Positions 1 through 8,589 of a stretch of DNA of 64,000 nt are shown here, one piece after another. The DNA is taken from positions 62,001-126,000 of the forward strand of contig CAZCNL010000006.1 in assembly GCA_964500435.1 (NCBI GenBank), in the 5' to 3' direction. The translations under genes and the position numbers were made by a program. This DNA is from GWF2-33-9 sp964500435. GTDB taxonomy: Bacteria > Bacteroidota > Ignavibacteria > Kapaibacteriales > UBA2268. The notes below the pieces were generated by a model. That model was not told the DNA's origin and searched no databases. It worked only from the letters and a program-made list of their open reading frames with translations. Every line of letters begins with the position of its first letter. Within the stretch, counting starts at the first letter, position 1.

Positions 1-129
1 AATGTATATCACACTCAAACAAAACCATTAATTGATTATTATTCTCAAAAAGGTTTAGTGGCAACAATTTACGGCGTCGGTGAATTATCCGAAGTATTTG
101 CTCGTATTGAAAAAGCCCTTGAAAGCTAA
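1..129 (+). CDS. adk: Adenylate kinase, C-terminal end (partial)
   Basis: The open frame entering from the left edge gives 42 residues ending at the TAA at 127-129. It contains QTKPLIDYYSQKG, then GVGELSEVFARIEKAL. This matches the extreme C-terminus of adenylate kinase (typically Y..QT.PL..YY..KG, then the G.G....V...I...L helix). The enzyme interconverts ATP and AMP with 2 ADP in the cytoplasm. The nucleotide-binding core and start lie outside the window, so completeness cannot be judged. A strong hairpin terminator follows directly. Confidence 0.85.
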   Translation, partial: NVYHTQTKPLIDYYSQKGLVATIYGVGELSEVFARIEKALES

Positions 130-155
130 TTTTTCATCCTGTAAATAAATTTTAT

Positions 156-199
156 TCCTTTAATTATTAATTTAAAATAAATAATTAAAGGATTTTTTT
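156..199 (+). terminator. Intrinsic terminator after adk
   Basis: A perfect 13-bp inverted repeat (TCCTTTAATTATT at 156-168 pairing with 180-192, 11-nt loop) is followed by a run of T residues. It sits 27 nt after the adk stop and upstream of the peptidase gene, so it separates the two transcripts. Confidence 0.75.
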
Positions 200-286
200 A
201 TATATAAATCATTTATCTTTTTTATTTTTTGTTCGTCTATAGTTTTTTAATTAAAAAAATATAAATTTTAAAATAAAGGTTACAAA

Positions 287-2161
287 ATGTTCAACAAAAT
301 CACGATTTTATTAATTTTCATAGGTATCACAATGAGTTTGAATGCACAAAACCAATTGCCAAAACGTGAACAAATCGATAAAAAGTACAAGTGGAATTTG
401 GATGAAATATTCTCTTCGATTGAAGCATGGGGAAAAGAATATTCACAAATTGAAGCAGAAATTCCAAAAATTACCGAATACAAAGGTAAATTAAAAACAA
501 GCGGCAAAAATTTGTATTCTTGTTTGAACTTAATAACTAAACTTGGCGAAAGATTTTCACGTTTAAGTATTTATGCTTCTTTAGGTCGGGATGCTGATTT
601 AAATAATCAAAATTTTCAAATCTTATCTAATAAAATTCAAAAGCTTTCAAGTGATTTCGCTGCTGCGTCCGCTTTTGTTAATCCCGAAATTTTACAAATT
701 CCTGAAAAATCCCTTAATAAATTTTATAAAGAAGAACCTAAATTACTTGAATACAAACAAAGTATAAATTCGATTCTTCTTTCGAAAGGACATACTTTAT
801 CTTATGAAGAGGAAAAATTACTTGCAACATTAAGTCCGATTTTCGAAATTGCAGATAATACTTATGGAGTTTTAAATGATGCAGAGCTACCATTTCCAAC
901 AATAACAGATAGTTTAGGAAAAACTATACAAGTATCACACGGTCGGTATCGTTCAGGAATGTATTCGCAAGATAGAAATTATCGTCGGGACATTTATAAA
1001 GCCACTTATGTTCCATATAAGCAATTGAACCAAACAATGGCGTCTTTGTATAATGGACGTGTTTTGGAGCGTGTTACTCTTGCAAAATTGAGAAATTATA
1101 AATCTGCTTTGGAATCTTCTTTGAATGAAAATAATATTCCTGTTTCCGTTTACGAAAATTTAATTTCTGTTACAAATAAAAATTTAAAAACATTACAACG
1201 ATGGGCAGAAATAAAAAGAAAAGTACTAAATTTGGATAAATTACATCCATATGATACTTATGTTTCATTGTTCCCATCAGTTGACAGAAAATATTCTTAC
1301 CAAGAAGCACAAGAAATTGTATTAAAAGCACTCGCTCCTCTTGGTGAAGAATACGTAAATGCAGTTCAATATGGATTTGAGCATAATTGGATAGATGTGT
1401 TCGAAACTCAAGCAAAACGTTCCGGAGCATACTCTAATAGTTCAGGTGCTGGACCTCACCCTTTCATCTTATTAAATTGGAATAATACTTTAGACGATGT
1501 TTTCACGTTGATTCACGAAATAGGTCATACGATGCATTCATATTTCACTGAAAAAAATCAACCATTTCAATACAGAAATTACTCAACTTTTGTTGCTGAA
1601 GTCGCCTCAACTGCAAATGAAAATTTATTGTTTGATTATTTAATTAAGCATTCGAATACAAAAGAAGAAAAATTAGCTTTACTCGAAAAATTTTTAACAC
1701 AAGTGCAAACAACTTTTTTCCGTCAAACCCGCTTTGCTGAATTCGAAGCAATGACTCACGCAGAAGCTGAAAAAGGTATTTATCTTACTAATGAACAATT
1801 AACGAGCGAATTTGCAAAATTATACCAAAAGTATTGGGGTGAAAATATGATTACCGATTACGAAGAAGGTCTATCTTGGGCAAGAATACATCACCTTTTC
1901 GATTATAATTTCTATGTTTATCAATATGCAACAGGTTTTGCAGCTTCTAATGCTTTAGTTGAAAATATATTAAAAGAAGGAAAACCTGCAATAGAAAGAT
2001 ATATAGCTTTTTTATCTGCTGGCAATAGTGATTTTCCTATTAATATTTTGAAAAAAGCAGGTGTTGATATGACCGAAGAGATTGCAATACAATCTTTAAT
2101 CAATAAAACTAATTACTATTTAGATGAATTAGAAAAAATGTCAAAAGAAAGTAAAAAATAA
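287..2161 (+). CDS. pepF: Secreted M3-family oligoendopeptidase (PepF-like)
   Basis: A 624-residue M3 zinc metallopeptidase of the oligoendopeptidase F type, which cleaves short peptides. The HExxH motif is HEIGH at residues 410-414, in the context TLIHEIGHTMHSYF. The downstream AEVAST segment supplies the usual third (Glu) zinc ligand. The N-terminal all-helical M3 domain and the family-typical length are both present. The first roughly 20 residues (MFNKITILLIFIGITMSLNA) look like a Sec signal peptide ending at NA-Q. That is unusual, because most PepF enzymes are cytoplasmic, and it implies a periplasmic role. The gene stands alone after the adk terminator. Family assignment is secure; location is inferred. 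Confidence 0.9.
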   Translation: MFNKITILLIFIGITMSLNAQNQLPKREQIDKKYKWNLDEIFSSIEAWGKEYSQIEAEIPKITEYKGKLKTSGKNLYSCLNLITKLGERFSRLSIYASLGRDADLNNQNFQILSNKIQKLSSDFAAASAFVNPEILQIPEKSLNKFYKEEPKLLEYKQSINSILLSKGHTLSYEEEKLLATLSPIFEIADNTYGVLNDAELPFPTITDSLGKTIQVSHGRYRSGMYSQDRNYRRDIYKATYVPYKQLNQTMASLYNGRVLERVTLAKLRNYKSALESSLNENNIPVSVYENLISVTNKNLKTLQRWAEIKRKVLNLDKLHPYDTYVSLFPSVDRKYSYQEAQEIVLKALAPLGEEYVNAVQYGFEHNWIDVFETQAKRSGAYSNSSGAGPHPFILLNWNNTLDDVFTLIHEIGHTMHSYFTEKNQPFQYRNYSTFVAEVASTANENLLFDYLIKHSNTKEEKLALLEKFLTQVQTTFFRQTRFAEFEAMTHAEAEKGIYLTNEQLTSEFAKLYQKYWGENMITDYEEGLSWARIHHLFDYNFYVYQYATGFAASNALVENILKEGKPAIERYIAFLSAGNSDFPINILKKAGVDMTEEIAIQSLINKTNYYLDELEKMSKESKK

Positions 2162-2162
2162 C

Positions 2163-2170
2163 TAATTTTG
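2163..2170 (+). promoter_or_regulatory. Putative -7 box for the fluoride operon
   Basis: TAATTTTG is an exact match to the Bacteroidota -7 consensus TAnnTTTG. It begins 2 nt after the pepF stop and lies about 33 nt upstream of the riboswitch, so transcription would start just before the aptamer. I do not see a good -33 TTTG at the expected distance. Confidence 0.4.
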
Positions 2171-2202
2171 TAATATTAATTGAAATAAAAAAGTTTAAAA
2201 TC

Positions 2203-2256
2203 ACAGGTGATGGGGTTCACCTTAATCTTCTTTTATTAAAGAATAATGACTCCTCC
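2203..2256 (+). promoter_or_regulatory. Fluoride riboswitch (crcB motif)
   Basis: The conserved aptamer elements are present in order: ACAGGTGATGGGGTTCACC (2203-2221), a TTAA linker, a small hairpin (TTCTTT paired with AAAGAA), then the closing AATGACTCCTCC (2245-2256). The GGTGATGG/TTCACC stem-loop and the TGA..CTCCT strand that forms the pseudoknot are the diagnostic parts of the crcB RNA motif. It ends 40 nt before the crcB start with no T-run behind it, so control may be at translation initiation rather than by termination (inference). The adjacency to crcB makes the call strong. Confidence 0.92.
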
Positions 2257-2295
2257 ATAATTAACACTAATATATAGATAATATGAAGGTATGCA

Positions 2296-2682
2296 ATGTT
2301 TAGAGCAGCTATCATTGTTGGAATTGGTGGTTTTTTGGGAAGTGTCCTTCGCTTTATTTCAACAACTTTCTTCCAAAAAGTCTTCGGAACAACTTTCCCC
2401 TTAGGAACACTAATTGTAAATTTAGTAGGAAGCCTATTGATTGGCTTTTTGCTTGGTCTTTTCGAACGTGGTTCTCTGATTTCGCCAGATTTACGCATTT
2501 TTCTGACTGTAGGGTTTTGCGGAGGGTTTACTACTTTTTCGACATTCACAAATGACACTGTGAATTTAGTCAACGATAACGAATTACTATACTTGATGCT
2601 TTATATGGGATTAAGTATATTTGCAGGAATCTCATTTACATTTATAGGTAAAAATTTAGTTTCATTAATTTGGGGTAATTAA
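2296..2682 (+). CDS. crcB: Fluoride ion channel CrcB/Fluc
   Basis: A 128-residue membrane protein of normal Fluc length with four predicted transmembrane helices. It carries the family landmarks GGFLGSVLRF near the N-terminus, FPLGTLIVNLVGS in helix 2, and the signature GFCGGFTTFSTF near residues 75-86. It works as a dual-topology dimer that lets cytoplasmic fluoride leak out of the cell. The gene follows a fluoride riboswitch and lies 1 nt upstream of a DUF190 gene. A GAAGG sequence lies a few bases before the ATG. Only a single crcB copy is seen here, so it would form the dual-topology homodimer. Confidence 0.95.
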   Translation: MFRAAIIVGIGGFLGSVLRFISTTFFQKVFGTTFPLGTLIVNLVGSLLIGFLLGLFERGSLISPDLRIFLTVGFCGGFTTFSTFTNDTVNLVNDNELLYLMLYMGLSIFAGISFTFIGKNLVSLIWGN

Positions 2683-2683
2683 T

Positions 2684-3043
2684 ATGATATTGGAAGGTAA
2701 AGCACAAGTTTTAAGAATCTATATTGGTTCTTTAGATAAATATAATCATACTCCTTTATACGAAGCAATTGTTAACGAAGCAAAAAAATTCGGTATGGCT
2801 GGTGCATCTGTATTTCGTGGCATATTATCTTATGGTGCAAATAGTTCAATTCATTCTGCTAAAATTTGGGCAATTTCTACCGATTTACCTTTAATTATCG
2901 AAATTGTCGATAAAAAAGATAAAATCGAAGCTTTTATAGATTATCTTGCCGAATGGTTTGGTCCTCAAGATTTTGGCGGATTAATTACAACATACGAAGT
3001 TGAAATTGTTAAACATCAAGCACATAAAAATTCAAAGAAGTAA
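2684..3043 (+). CDS. DUF190 family protein (fluoride operon)
   Basis: A 119-residue soluble protein of the DUF190 family, whose fold resembles PII signalling proteins. The recognisable core is QVLRIYIGSLDKYNHTPLYE, then AKKFGMAGASVFRGILSYG and the PLIIEIVDKKDKIEAF segment. Genes of this family recur beside crcB and under fluoride riboswitches. A regulatory or accessory role for the channel is inferred; the biochemical function is unknown. It begins 1 nt after crcB, so the two are almost certainly cotranscribed. Confidence 0.88.
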   Translation: MILEGKAQVLRIYIGSLDKYNHTPLYEAIVNEAKKFGMAGASVFRGILSYGANSSIHSAKIWAISTDLPLIIEIVDKKDKIEAFIDYLAEWFGPQDFGGLITTYEVEIVKHQAHKNSKK

Positions 3044-3076
3044 AACAAATTATAAGATATATTTAATTTGCATTAT

Positions 3077-4249
3077 ATGAAGAAGAAACTTTCGCCCGCA
3101 ATGCTCTTTGTCATCCTTCTCGGTCTTATTAGTCTATTTTCAGATATGACTTACGAAGGTGCCAGAAGCATCAATGGTCAATTTTTAAAATTATTAGGCA
3201 CAAGTGGCTCAATCGTTGGAATAGTGGCCGGTATCGGTGAGCTATTAGGTTATGGCTTGCGTTTTATTTCAGGATATATTGCCGATAAAACAAAAAAATA
3301 CTGGTTTATTGCTATTACAGGTTACATTCTCAACTTAATTTCTGTGCCACTGCTCGCTTTTGCCGGTTTTTGGGAAATTGCCGTTACTTTGATGATTACT
3401 GAAAGAATTGGGAAAGCTATGCGAGCTCCGGCAAAAGATGCGCTTCTTTCCTTTGGTGCAAAGCAAATCGGAAGCGGTTGGGGTTTCGGTCTCCATGAAG
3501 CAATGGACCAAATCGGGGCTACTCTTGGACCTATTTTGGTTGCTCTTGTTCTTTCTTTGAAATTAAATAATTACCATTTTGCTTATGCAATTCTATTTTT
3601 CCCCGCAATTATAGCAATTGTTATTCTCCTTTATTCGAGATTTTTATTCCCAAATCCTGAAAATTTAGAAGTTAAAGTAAAGGATGTTGAATTTAAAGGT
3701 TACACTAAATTCTTTTGGTTTTATTTAACAGCAGTAATATTTGTTGCTATTGGGTATATTGATTTTCCTTTGATTGCTTACCATATAAAAGTAAAAACTG
3801 TATTTGCGGATTCGACGATTCCTTTACTTTATTCTTTGGCAATGGTTAGCGATGCATTTGCCGCATTGATCTTAGGGAAACTTTTTGATAAAATCGGATT
3901 AAAGTCAATAATTTTTGCAATATTACTTTCTGCATTTTTTGCCCCACTTGTTTTTTATGGAAATTCAATTATTATAATAGTCGGAATGTTCCTTTGGGGA
4001 ATTGGAATGGGTGCCCAAGAATCAATCTTAAGAGCAGTAATTGCCGAAATCGTCCCGCAATCAAAACGTGGCACCGCCTTTGGCACGTTCAATGCAATTT
4101 ATGGAATATTTTGGTTTTTGGGAAGTGCCTCAATGGGTTTCTTTTATGATTTTTCAATTCCATTAATGATAGCATTTTCGGTTATTGCACAAGTTTTCGG
4201 TTTAATCATAATTATATTACTTTCCGCTAAAGTTATTGGGAAAAATTGA
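3077..4249 (+). CDS. MFS transporter, third gene of the fluoride operon
   Basis: A polytopic membrane protein of about 390 residues with about 12 hydrophobic segments and MFS features: ADKTKKYW in the loop between helices 2 and 3, and RGTAFGTFNAIYG in the C-terminal half. I chose the ATG at 3077 (MKKKLSPAML). A TTG at 3068 would add three residues with no better start context. It lies 33 nt after the DUF190 gene, so fluoride-responsive co-expression is plausible. The substrate cannot be read from sequence. The motif GARSINGQFLKLLG resembles a family often annotated only as 'MFS transporter'. Confidence 0.8.
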   Translation: MKKKLSPAMLFVILLGLISLFSDMTYEGARSINGQFLKLLGTSGSIVGIVAGIGELLGYGLRFISGYIADKTKKYWFIAITGYILNLISVPLLAFAGFWEIAVTLMITERIGKAMRAPAKDALLSFGAKQIGSGWGFGLHEAMDQIGATLGPILVALVLSLKLNNYHFAYAILFFPAIIAIVILLYSRFLFPNPENLEVKVKDVEFKGYTKFFWFYLTAVIFVAIGYIDFPLIAYHIKVKTVFADSTIPLLYSLAMVSDAFAALILGKLFDKIGLKSIIFAILLSAFFAPLVFYGNSIIIIVGMFLWGIGMGAQESILRAVIAEIVPQSKRGTAFGTFNAIYGIFWFLGSASMGFFYDFSIPLMIAFSVIAQVFGLIIIILLSAKVIGKN

Positions 4250-4284
4250 ATTATTTTAGAATGAATTAATCAAATATATCAATT

Positions 4285-6489
4285 TTATAAATATAATTGA
4301 TAAAGTAACTTGAAATTAAGTCCGCTTTCGGGCAAAATTGATTTTATTCTTGATAAATGATTTCTGTAAATTTTATTAAAAATATTTTCCGCATTTAATG
4401 AAATTTGATGGTAAGTCCTCCCAAAAGCAAATTCATACATCATTGATGAATTAAAAATAATATATCCGCTTGTTGGTTCTTCGAACTTATCAACTTGCAT
4501 TTGCTTATCTGCAAATTCAGTTGAAAGAGAAAAATGCCAATTTTCGTATTTATATAATAATCTTAAATTACCTTTCAATGGTGGAATCATTGGCAAATTA
4601 TTCGCCGAATTTTTAATTAATCCTCGAACATAACTTATTGTTAAATCTGCGGTTAACGGGGTTATTACTTTATATTTCATATTAATTTCATAGCCATATA
4701 ACCAAGCTGGAACTCCTTCAGTTTTATAAATTGGCAGTAATATTGAATAATTAGTATCACCTGTGTTTCGAGGAATAATAAAATTTGAAAAATTATTAAA
4801 GAAAATAGTTGAAAATATTGAAAAATTATGATATTCGAACGAAATAAATGGTTCAATTGAAAAAACTTTTTCAGAGTTCAAATCTGTATTCCCAACTTCG
4901 AAAGTATAAGCAGCGATATGAGGTCCTTTGCTATATAAATCTTCAGCAGTAGGTGGTCTTGTGGAATATGAAGTATTAAATCCTAAAATTAGATTATTAA
5001 TTAATTCATATGAAGTAGTAAAAGAAATCCCGTAATCAAAGAAATTTCTATTCTTCAATTCAGAATATAACTGCTTTTCTGTTATACTAAAATTTGAATA
5101 AGTTGCACGCCCACCAAACTGAAATAAAAAATTTGTAAGTGATAATTCTTCGAAAAAATAACCTGAAAAACTGGTTAATTGATTTTCTGGAGAAAAGACG
5201 AAACCGCCTAATTTAGTATTTCGAAAATTACTTTGAATGCCATAGTTACCAATCAAATAATTATTATCATCGAATAATATCGTTCTTTGTTTAAAATCAA
5301 TTGAAGTAATATAATCTCTAACTACAAATTCAGCAGCAATTGAATTGTTTGACTCGAATTCTTTTTGATTAAAATAACTACGCTGGAAATTCAATTCAAT
5401 AACATCGAGTAATGGCATATGTTCGTGCAAAATCGATTTTACTTGAAAGGCATTCTTTTGTATTTCAATCGTTGCGCCATTTGGATGACCTCCAAGGAAC
5501 CCTCCGGGAATTCCATATTTTGTGTAAAAACCCCGATATGAGCTTCCTATTGAAAAGTTATTTTTAATATAATTTGCCCCAAAATTGAAATCATTATTTT
5601 CAAATTCAGAGTGCTTAATTTTCCCAATCGGCGTTTGTAAATCCGAACCTTTTTTGTAAGTAAAATTGCTTTTTATTGCCATACTATCAATCGGAAATTC
5701 TGTATGAAAACTCCCATTGTATGAATTATTCGAAGTTTCGTAAAATTGCAAAGCTTCTAAATGTAAATTTTGAGGTAAAGAAAGTGGCACAAATTCTTCT
5801 CGAACATTTATTACACCGCCAACAGCAGAAGTTGAATAGTTCAAAACCTTTGGACCTCGTATAATTTCAATTTTATCTGCATAAGATGGATTAATAGTAA
5901 CTGAATGGTCAGCTGATGTTGACGACAAATCAAAAGATAGTATTCCATCTTCAGCCATTGAAATTCGATTACCTCCCAAACCTCTTATGATTGGTCTTGC
6001 GGGAGCAGGACCAAGAGAACGTATTGCAATTCCTGTTTCATTTTTTAAAGTCGAAGCAAGCGTATTGCTCATCTTTTCTTTCAATTCAACTCCTTGCAAA
6101 CTGTTTGTTGCCTCTGATATTTCAACATATTTCGATTGAACTCTCGTATTTGTGACCTCCAAAACAGGCATACCAAGTGTAATCGGTTCTAAATAAAAAG
6201 TGCGTTTTAAATTTCCCGTGTCTATTATACAAACTTGCCGTTGAGTTTTAAACCCAGGAGCATCTATTTCGATGGGAAATTGTCCTTTTTTTAAATCTTT
6301 AATTATAATTCTACCATTATTATCAGTTTTATACTTTAAATTTTTGGATAATATTTGAAAAGTTGCACCTTTTACACTTTCACCTGTTTCTACATTCACT
6401 ATTTTTATTTCAACTTCTGTGTTCATTAAACTGAACATCGAAATATTTTGGGAAATTAATAAAAAACAAATGATAATTATTTTTTTCAT
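4285..6489 (-). CDS. TonB-dependent receptor, ZnuD-like
   Basis: A 734-residue outer-membrane receptor. Order: signal peptide (residues 1-20), a CarboxypepD_reg-like Ig domain (about 25-105), a plug domain (about 112-232) with RGLGGNRISMAEDG and EIIRGPKVLNYSTSAVGGVI, then a 22-strand-type barrel to the end. The plug wording, including TSADHSVTINPSYADKIEII, closely follows zinc receptors of the ZnuD type, and a GGHPNGATIE loop could bind metal. Substrate (zinc or another divalent metal) is therefore inferred, supported by the His-rich lipoprotein upstream in the same operon. Energy would come from TonB-ExbBD, encoded elsewhere. It ends 35 nt from the convergent MFS gene. Confidence 0.85.
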   Translation of the reverse strand: MKKIIIICFLLISQNISMFSLMNTEVEIKIVNVETGESVKGATFQILSKNLKYKTDNNGRIIIKDLKKGQFPIEIDAPGFKTQRQVCIIDTGNLKRTFYLEPITLGMPVLEVTNTRVQSKYVEISEATNSLQGVELKEKMSNTLASTLKNETGIAIRSLGPAPARPIIRGLGGNRISMAEDGILSFDLSSTSADHSVTINPSYADKIEIIRGPKVLNYSTSAVGGVINVREEFVPLSLPQNLHLEALQFYETSNNSYNGSFHTEFPIDSMAIKSNFTYKKGSDLQTPIGKIKHSEFENNDFNFGANYIKNNFSIGSSYRGFYTKYGIPGGFLGGHPNGATIEIQKNAFQVKSILHEHMPLLDVIELNFQRSYFNQKEFESNNSIAAEFVVRDYITSIDFKQRTILFDDNNYLIGNYGIQSNFRNTKLGGFVFSPENQLTSFSGYFFEELSLTNFLFQFGGRATYSNFSITEKQLYSELKNRNFFDYGISFTTSYELINNLILGFNTSYSTRPPTAEDLYSKGPHIAAYTFEVGNTDLNSEKVFSIEPFISFEYHNFSIFSTIFFNNFSNFIIPRNTGDTNYSILLPIYKTEGVPAWLYGYEINMKYKVITPLTADLTISYVRGLIKNSANNLPMIPPLKGNLRLLYKYENWHFSLSTEFADKQMQVDKFEEPTSGYIIFNSSMMYEFAFGRTYHQISLNAENIFNKIYRNHLSRIKSILPESGLNFKLLYQLYL

Positions 6490-6512
6490 ATTTTTAAAAA
6501 ATTAATAATAAA

Positions 6513-6549
6513 GGAGCCGTGCTTATAACTTATCAATAAGCACGACTCT
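6513..6549 (-). terminator. Hairpin between lipoprotein and TonB receptor genes
   Basis: On the minus strand GAGTCGTGCTTAT pairs with ATAAGCACGGCTC (one mismatch, 9-nt loop) and is followed by a T-rich stretch before the receptor start. It looks like an intrinsic terminator or attenuator inside the operon, which could set lower or conditional expression of the receptor. It could also be an mRNA processing or stability element. Confidence 0.5.
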
Positions 6550-6564
6550 CGAAATGGAACAATT

Positions 6565-7047
6565 TTATTTAACTATGACAGGAATTTTAATTGAACGAAA
6601 ATCTAAATGGTCAATGTGATAAGTCTGCAGTTCAACTTGTGTTGTTCCCTGTTTTAGACCTTTCATTGAAAAAGTCCATTTTGGATAACCCATTGTATCA
6701 ATCTTAGCGATTGTATTATCGTCGAAAACCCAAGCAAATTTCTTATCGGCATCTTCCTCGTCTTTTGTCACGTCAATTATTTCTCCGTCGTGATTCAAAA
6801 AGTAAATCGAAAACTTCGTAGAACTATCTTTTAGCAAATTAATCGTGTTTTGGCTTGTTAAAAACTTGCCATCCAATATTTTCAAATAAGTCGTATCCGC
6901 ATTCTTTAAAATAATGCCTTCAGCTTCTAAGTGGTCGTGGTGTGGCTCTGTTGGGTTGCTTTCAGAGCAAGAATATAAAAAGACAGAATATATCGCTAAG
7001 ACAATAATTACTATATGTTTTTTTATTGTAAACATTTTTTTCTCCAT
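6565..7047 (-). CDS. Lipoprotein with HHDH motif, metal-uptake operon
   Basis: A 160-residue predicted lipoprotein. The hydrophobic leader ends in the lipobox SVFLYSC with Cys27, followed by a disordered SESNPTEP stretch and a histidine cluster HHDH at residues 36-39. The rest is predicted beta-rich and Ig-like (about 45-160), and a second TYHIDHLDF histidine pair lies near the end. I do not recognise a named family. It lies between the small Cys/His protein gene and the ZnuD-like receptor gene on the same strand, so a surface or periplasmic metal-capture role is a reasonable inference. Confidence 0.65.
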   Translation of the reverse strand: MEKKMFTIKKHIVIIVLAIYSVFLYSCSESNPTEPHHDHLEAEGIILKNADTTYLKILDGKFLTSQNTINLLKDSSTKFSIYFLNHDGEIIDVTKDEEDADKKFAWVFDDNTIAKIDTMGYPKWTFSMKGLKQGTTQVELQTYHIDHLDFRSIKIPVIVK

Positions 7048-7141
7048 TATTTAAAAAATTTTAATAATAAAAAATATAAATATATAATATGCCAACTGTG
7101 ATTGGCTTGGTATTTAAAATATAATTGCTTTTCTTAGTAAA

Positions 7142-7528
7142 TTAAAGGATTGGGGGACCACGATTTGATTTAATACCTTGGATTTGACCGTGATATTCGG
7201 ATTGGGAAAAAACAATTTTATCAATTGAAAAAACTAAAGTCGGTATATTATAATCGATAATTTTTGCAAAATTTTGGAAAAGTTCCAAAGATTTGCAAAC
7301 AAAGCAAGCTTCATTATTAATACTTTGTTCAGTAATAACAACATTTTGAAAAGCCCTATTTTCGTTGGACTGATTAAATGCGAAATTGCAACTACAGCCA
7401 ACAGAGCATACTTCCCTTTTTGTGTGGTGATGATAATTCGAAGCAAATTGAGACGAAATAAGGCTCAACAACAAAATAAAAAACAAGCTTGCTTTACTAT
7501 ATTTTTGCTTCGAAATTAACATAAACAT
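7142..7528 (-). CDS. Small exported Cys/His-rich protein (DUF2946-like)
   Basis: A 128-residue protein with a hydrophobic leader (about residues 13-29), HHH at 33-35, CSVGCSC at 41-47, CFVC at 75-78 and a C-terminal NRGPPIL. The pattern of leader, spaced Cys/His pairs and terminal R-[GA]-P-P resembles small DUF2946-type proteins encoded upstream of TonB receptors in metal-regulated operons. The resemblance is by pattern only. First gene of the minus-strand operon leading to the receptor. The start could be the ATG at 7528 or the one two codons later. Function unknown; metal binding or sensing is an inference. Confidence 0.55.
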   Translation of the reverse strand: MFMLISKQKYSKASLFFILLLSLISSQFASNYHHHTKREVCSVGCSCNFAFNQSNENRAFQNVVITEQSINNEACFVCKSLELFQNFAKIIDYNIPTLVFSIDKIVFSQSEYHGQIQGIKSNRGPPIL

Positions 7529-7748
7529 TGAATTGAATCGAATAATGTAAACGAAGAAAATTTAAAGTTATTTAATCTAAAAGCGAAACCTAAATATTTA
7601 ATATTTTTTTGGGATTTTGAATGATTAAACAATTATTTTTCATCTTTTTTAATATATTTCACAAATAAAGGTTGTCATAAAATTCGCTACGATAATTATT
7701 TTATTCATTTCAATAAATAAAATATTAACTTCAATAAATAGTTCAATT

Positions 7749-7785
7749 TTTGATGAATGATTAATAAGATAATTTATTATTTTTG
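7749..7785 (+). promoter_or_regulatory. Possible cas operon promoter
   Basis: TATTTTTG at 7778-7785 matches the -7 consensus TAnnTTTG and lies 19 nt before the cas6 ATG. A TTTG at 7749-7752 could be the -33 element, although the 25-bp spacing is longer than usual. The rest of 7529-7748 is AT-rich with no gene or clear structure. Confidence 0.35.
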
Positions 7786-7804
7786 CATATAAAAAGTACA
7801 AATT

Positions 7805-8578
7805 ATGAGATTAAAAATTTATCTCGAACCGCAAAAGAATGAATATTCTATTCCAATAAATTATCAGTATTTATTAAGTTCTGTTGTTTATAAAATATTT
7901 CAAAATGGTTCACAAAGCATAGCAAAATGGCTTCACGACAATGGATTTAAAGACGAAAAGGGACGAAGTTTAAAACTATTTAATTTTTCAGGATTAGATT
8001 TCGAAAAACATAAAGTTCGAGAAGATATAATTTATTGTTCAGGGATGGCATCTTTCATTTTTTCTTCACCAGTAAAGACAAATTTAATTAAAACATTTGT
8101 GAGTGGTATCCTTTTAAATCCAAACTTTGAAATAGTTTCTCAAAACCTATCTGTAAAATTTCATATTTCAAACATTGAAATACTACCCGAGCCAAAATTC
8201 GAAGAAAACAATTACTATAAATCTATTACTCCAATTAATGTTTCCACACAAAGAATAGAAAATGGAAAACGGAAAATTGAATATCTAAATCCATCTGACA
8301 AGCGTTATGTTACACAAATAAAAAATAATTTGTTAAAAAAATTCAATTTAATTTACAGCGATAATTTAGATTCCAACATTGAAATTATAATTAATTCTAC
8401 TCAAAATATTAAAAGTAAATTAATTACAATTAAAGAAGGTACAATCGAAGAAACAAAAGTAAAGGGTTATTTACACGAGTTAGAAATTAAAGCACCATAC
8501 GAGATACAGAAAATTGCATATTACTGCGGTATTGGTGAAAAAAATAGTCTTGGATTTGGTATGATTGAATTAAAATAA
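7805..8578 (+). CDS. cas6: CRISPR pre-crRNA endonuclease Cas6
   Basis: A 257-residue Cas6, the metal-independent RNase that cuts array transcripts within each repeat and leaves an 8-nt repeat tag on the crRNA. It has the family's glycine-rich C-terminal loop (GIGEKNSLGFGMIEL, residues 240-254) and ferredoxin-like folds. His44 in AKWLHDNGF is at the usual place for a catalytic histidine. With the repeat ending GAATTGAAAT, the expected crRNA 5' handle would be ATTGAAAT. First gene of the cas operon, 11 nt before cas8b. Length is normal. Confidence 0.9.
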   Translation: MRLKIYLEPQKNEYSIPINYQYLLSSVVYKIFQNGSQSIAKWLHDNGFKDEKGRSLKLFNFSGLDFEKHKVREDIIYCSGMASFIFSSPVKTNLIKTFVSGILLNPNFEIVSQNLSVKFHISNIEILPEPKFEENNYYKSITPINVSTQRIENGKRKIEYLNPSDKRYVTQIKNNLLKKFNLIYSDNLDSNIEIIINSTQNIKSKLITIKEGTIEETKVKGYLHELEIKAPYEIQKIAYYCGIGEKNSLGFGMIELK

Positions 8579-8589
8579 AAGAGGAAAAA

